Shown: one piece after another, positions 62,136 through 64,000 of the stretch | How the letters are laid out: each line of letters starts with the position of its first letter | How positions within the stretch are numbered: the stretch's first letter is position 1 | From: a candidate division KSB1 bacterium | Lineage (GTDB): Bacteria; Zhuqueibacterota; Zhuqueibacteria; JANLFK01; Oleimicrobiaceae | Assembly (NCBI GenBank): GCA_024655945.1 | Contig: JANLFK010000003.1 | Coordinates: 186,001 to 250,000, forward strand | DNA length: 64,000 nucleotides | Direction of reading: 5' to 3' | Made by a program: the position numbers and the translations under genes | The notes under the pieces: generated by a model | The model's input: only the letters and a program-made list of their open reading frames with translations | Told to the model about the DNA's origin: nothing | Databases searched by the model: none

Positions 62136-64000
62136 TCACACCATGCCTCTGCGCCGCCGCAGAAACCATTCGCTGGCCAGGAGGGCCACCAGCACCGCCA
62201 GCACTGCCTCACAGCGCGCATAACGAAACTGCACCTGCGACTTCTTGCTCACCACGCGCAGGGGGAGCCCCTGGGCAAGAGGTTCTAGGTCGTTCCAAAC
62301 TACCATGAATCCGCCGGAACGGCTAGCCATCTGCTTCAGCTCTTCCACCCGGCTGGTGGTCGACAGATACTCCACGCTCCAGCGTGTGACCGTGAAGCGC
62401 CCGGTGTCGGTAGACGCGACTCCCCTGCGCGGCATGGCCTCCGCAACGAATTCGTAGTCGCCTTCCACATCAGCAGTGGTCTTGGCCTCGTATCGCCCAG
62501 CGCCTGCCTCCTCCAACACCAGCTCTTTGCTTCCCGCCGGGCCGCTCACCTTAGCACGCACCTGCGCTCCTTCTAAGGGATTGAGGTCGGGGCCAAAAAG
62601 CTGTCCGACAAAGGTGACTGTCTCGCCGCTGCGATAGAACTCGCGGTCAGTTCGCACGTGGAAGAGCTTCTGCTCCTCCCGCAAGGAGAGCCAGCGCACA
62701 CTGTTTTTTACAAAGGTGAGAAAGAGCGAATTGTCTTTGCCTATCCCCCACATCATCAGGTCCCAGCGCCAGAACCCGGAGGCGAGCAGCGCGACAGACC
62801 TGCTCTCTGGCGTCTGGCGGGCGACAATCAGCGGCGCACCCTTCGTTGCCCTTGCCGACGGCTCCGCACCAAAGGCGAGCACTTCGGCGTCGGGCCAGAG
62901 AGGGACGTCGGAAAACGACAAAATGACCGGGGGAAGTTCTTCCCAAGCTGCGGCGTTGGCAGGCCCACTCTCGGCGATTGCAGTAAGCGGGTGGAATGGC
63001 GCATCCTGCATGCGGACCGTGCGCAACTCAGGGCCGCGCAGGCGGGGCGTCCCGTTGAGGGGAAGGCTATCCCACAGCGTTGCCAGCCGCTCAAAGTCGA
63101 TGCCCTCCCCTCCGGCCCAAAAGAGGGGCAGGTGGCGCGCGCGGATGGCACCTGCGACCTGGGCAACCAAGGCGGCGTCGCTTTCTGTTGCCGGAAAGTC
63201 CACCAGCAGCGCGCAGTCCGCTTCCCTGAGCGCTTGCACAAGGCTCTGCGCCGAGGCCCTGTAAAAGCCGCCCCCCTTGCGGCAGACGTAGATGTGCGCC
63301 GCCACATTGGCATCTGCTTCCAGTGCCTTGCCGAGGAAGACCACATCGTGGCTGGGGCGCCCTGCCAAGAGCACCACCTTTATCTTGCTGGCAAGGGCCT
63401 TGACGACGAACTCGGCGCGGTTGTTCTCGTAGGTCTGCTCGCCAGGCAGATGCGACACGGTGACCACGTAGCGCCGCGCTCCTGGGGCATCAGGCCGGAA
63501 ACGGAGCGTCACTTGCGTCTCGGGCTGGCTTGCGGCGAGCGGCACGATGCGCCTGTCGAGCACCCGGCCGGCCGTCTGCAGTTCCACAACGAGGTTCGCC
63601 TGGTCAAAACCTCGGTTGAGAAGTCGCACTTCCACAGGCACTTCTGATCCCACGTAGGTGACCTCGTTGGCCAGCGCCGAGTGCACGATCAGATCGCGCG
63701 GCGGATTACTGCTGCCCACCGCCACCGGAAAGAGCGGCCATGCACTCTTTTCCCCGAGGCGCACGAGTCGCTCCCCCACATTCGCCGCTCCGTCGGTGGC
63801 AATGACCACCCCGGCCACGGGCTGGCCGCGCAGTTGCTCCGCCAAGTCCCTCAGCGCCGCCTCCAGGTTGGTTGCCAGTCCGTCGAAGCGGAGGGTGTCC
63901 TGCCCCGGCTGGAACTCCCCATCAAGGCCCGAGGAGAACAGGTAGAACGGCATGTGCGCGCGCGCGGCAAGGGAATGGAGCTGGCTGCTGCCCAGGACGG
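62136..64000 (-). CDS. BatA/vWA-type large membrane protein, 5' part outside the window
   Basis: At least 621 residues; the frame stays open to the right edge, so the N-terminus is missing. The visible start region reads as the second half of a von Willebrand A-like domain: DTLRFDGLATNLEAALRDLAEQLRGQPVAGVVIATDGAANVG, with the TD(G) metal-site motif. Beta-sandwich segments follow (EVPVEVRLLNRGFDQANLVVELQ, TFVGQLFGPDLNPLEGAQVRAKV), a Rossmann/GATase-like middle (KIKVVLLAGRPSHDVVFLGKALEADANVAAHIYV) and a C-terminal membrane span near the end (AVLAVLVALLASEWFLRRRR). The plan fits uncharacterised vWA membrane proteins related to BatA and aerotolerance operons in FCB bacteria. Neighbours upstream are unseen. 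Confidence 0.72.
   Translation of the reverse strand, partial: VLGSSQLHSLAARAHMPFYLFSSGLDGEFQPGQDTLRFDGLATNLEAALRDLAEQLRGQPVAGVVIATDGAANVGERLVRLGEKSAWPLFPVAVGSSNPPRDLIVHSALANEVTYVGSEVPVEVRLLNRGFDQANLVVELQTAGRVLDRRIVPLAASQPETQVTLRFRPDAPGARRYVVTVSHLPGEQTYENNRAEFVVKALASKIKVVLLAGRPSHDVVFLGKALEADANVAAHIYVCRKGGGFYRASAQSLVQALREADCALLVDFPATESDAALVAQVAGAIRARHLPLFWAGGEGIDFERLATLWDSLPLNGTPRLRGPELRTVRMQDAPFHPLTAIAESGPANAAAWEELPPVILSFSDVPLWPDAEVLAFGAEPSARATKGAPLIVARQTPESRSVALLASGFWRWDLMMWGIGKDNSLFLTFVKNSVRWLSLREEQKLFHVRTDREFYRSGETVTFVGQLFGPDLNPLEGAQVRAKVSGPAGSKELVLEEAGAGRYEAKTTADVEGDYEFVAEAMPRRGVASTDTGRFTVTRWSVEYLSTTSRVEELKQMASRSGGFMVVWNDLEPLAQGLPLRVVSKKSQVQFRYARCEAVLAVLVALLASEWFLRRRRGMV

Overview
The window looks like a chromosomal piece of a GC-rich, Gram-negative bacterium of the FCB side of the tree. 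The pointers are secreted proteins ending in FlgD-Ig/type-IX-like C-terminal modules (one carries YPNPFNPST), SecD and SecF as separate genes, a TolC family protein, ExbB/ExbD, outer-membrane barrels and promoter -10 regions of the TAnnTTTG kind. An uncultured lineage such as candidate phylum KSB1 or a relative of Calditrichota fits, but this is inference from style and not a placement. No rRNA, tRNA, phage, insertion sequence or CRISPR array was seen.

Layout. 1-5.6 kb (minus): truncated TolC-like protein, Yip1-like membrane protein, HD-domain tRNA nucleotidyltransferase, a PD-(D/E)XK gene broken by one in-frame TAA, and a UbiB/ABC1 kinase. 6.1-19.6 kb (plus): a 1481-residue secreted Ig-like protein and a smaller sorting-domain protein, then proS, an AGCS symporter, a Cys-rich protein overlapping era, a SpoIID protein, an iPGM-like metalloenzyme, and a BFN-UVR protein behind a textbook sigma70 promoter and ahead of a clean terminator. 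19.9-23.0 kb (minus): SnoaL-like protein, M28 peptidase and UroD-family protein. 23.8-28.0 kb (plus): GT9 glycosyltransferase, then glycolate-oxidase-like flavoprotein and glycerate 2-kinase. The gaps on either side of these genes hold two short families of structured repeats.

28.2-64.0 kb (minus): D-amino-acid-type transaminase, a giant lamin-tail repeat protein, purA, STAS, secF, secD; then citF, a citD-citE fusion, a PduT-like shell protein and PduS; then amidase, rhomboid protease, barrel, thiD, a radical SAM enzyme, queH and an acyltransferase with an odd N-terminus; an M6-like secreted protease; and finally an energy-transduction operon (barrel, two TPR proteins, small secreted protein, ExbB, two ExbD, FHA-TonB-like protein). 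The window ends in a large vWA/BatA-type membrane protein cut by the edge.

Two loci stand out. The first is 53.1-61.9 kb, a proton-motive-force-driven envelope complex whose parts (ExbB/D motor, FHA plus AgmX/TonB-like transducer, periplasmic TPR scaffolds, outer-membrane barrel) recall the Agl-Glt machinery of Myxococcus. The second is 38.4-43.1 kb, where an electron-transfer pair normally found in bacterial microcompartments (PduS and PduT) sits next to citrate lyase subunits in a fused arrangement, with no other shell genes in view. The repeat-filled gaps at 23.4-28.2 kb are the third point of interest.
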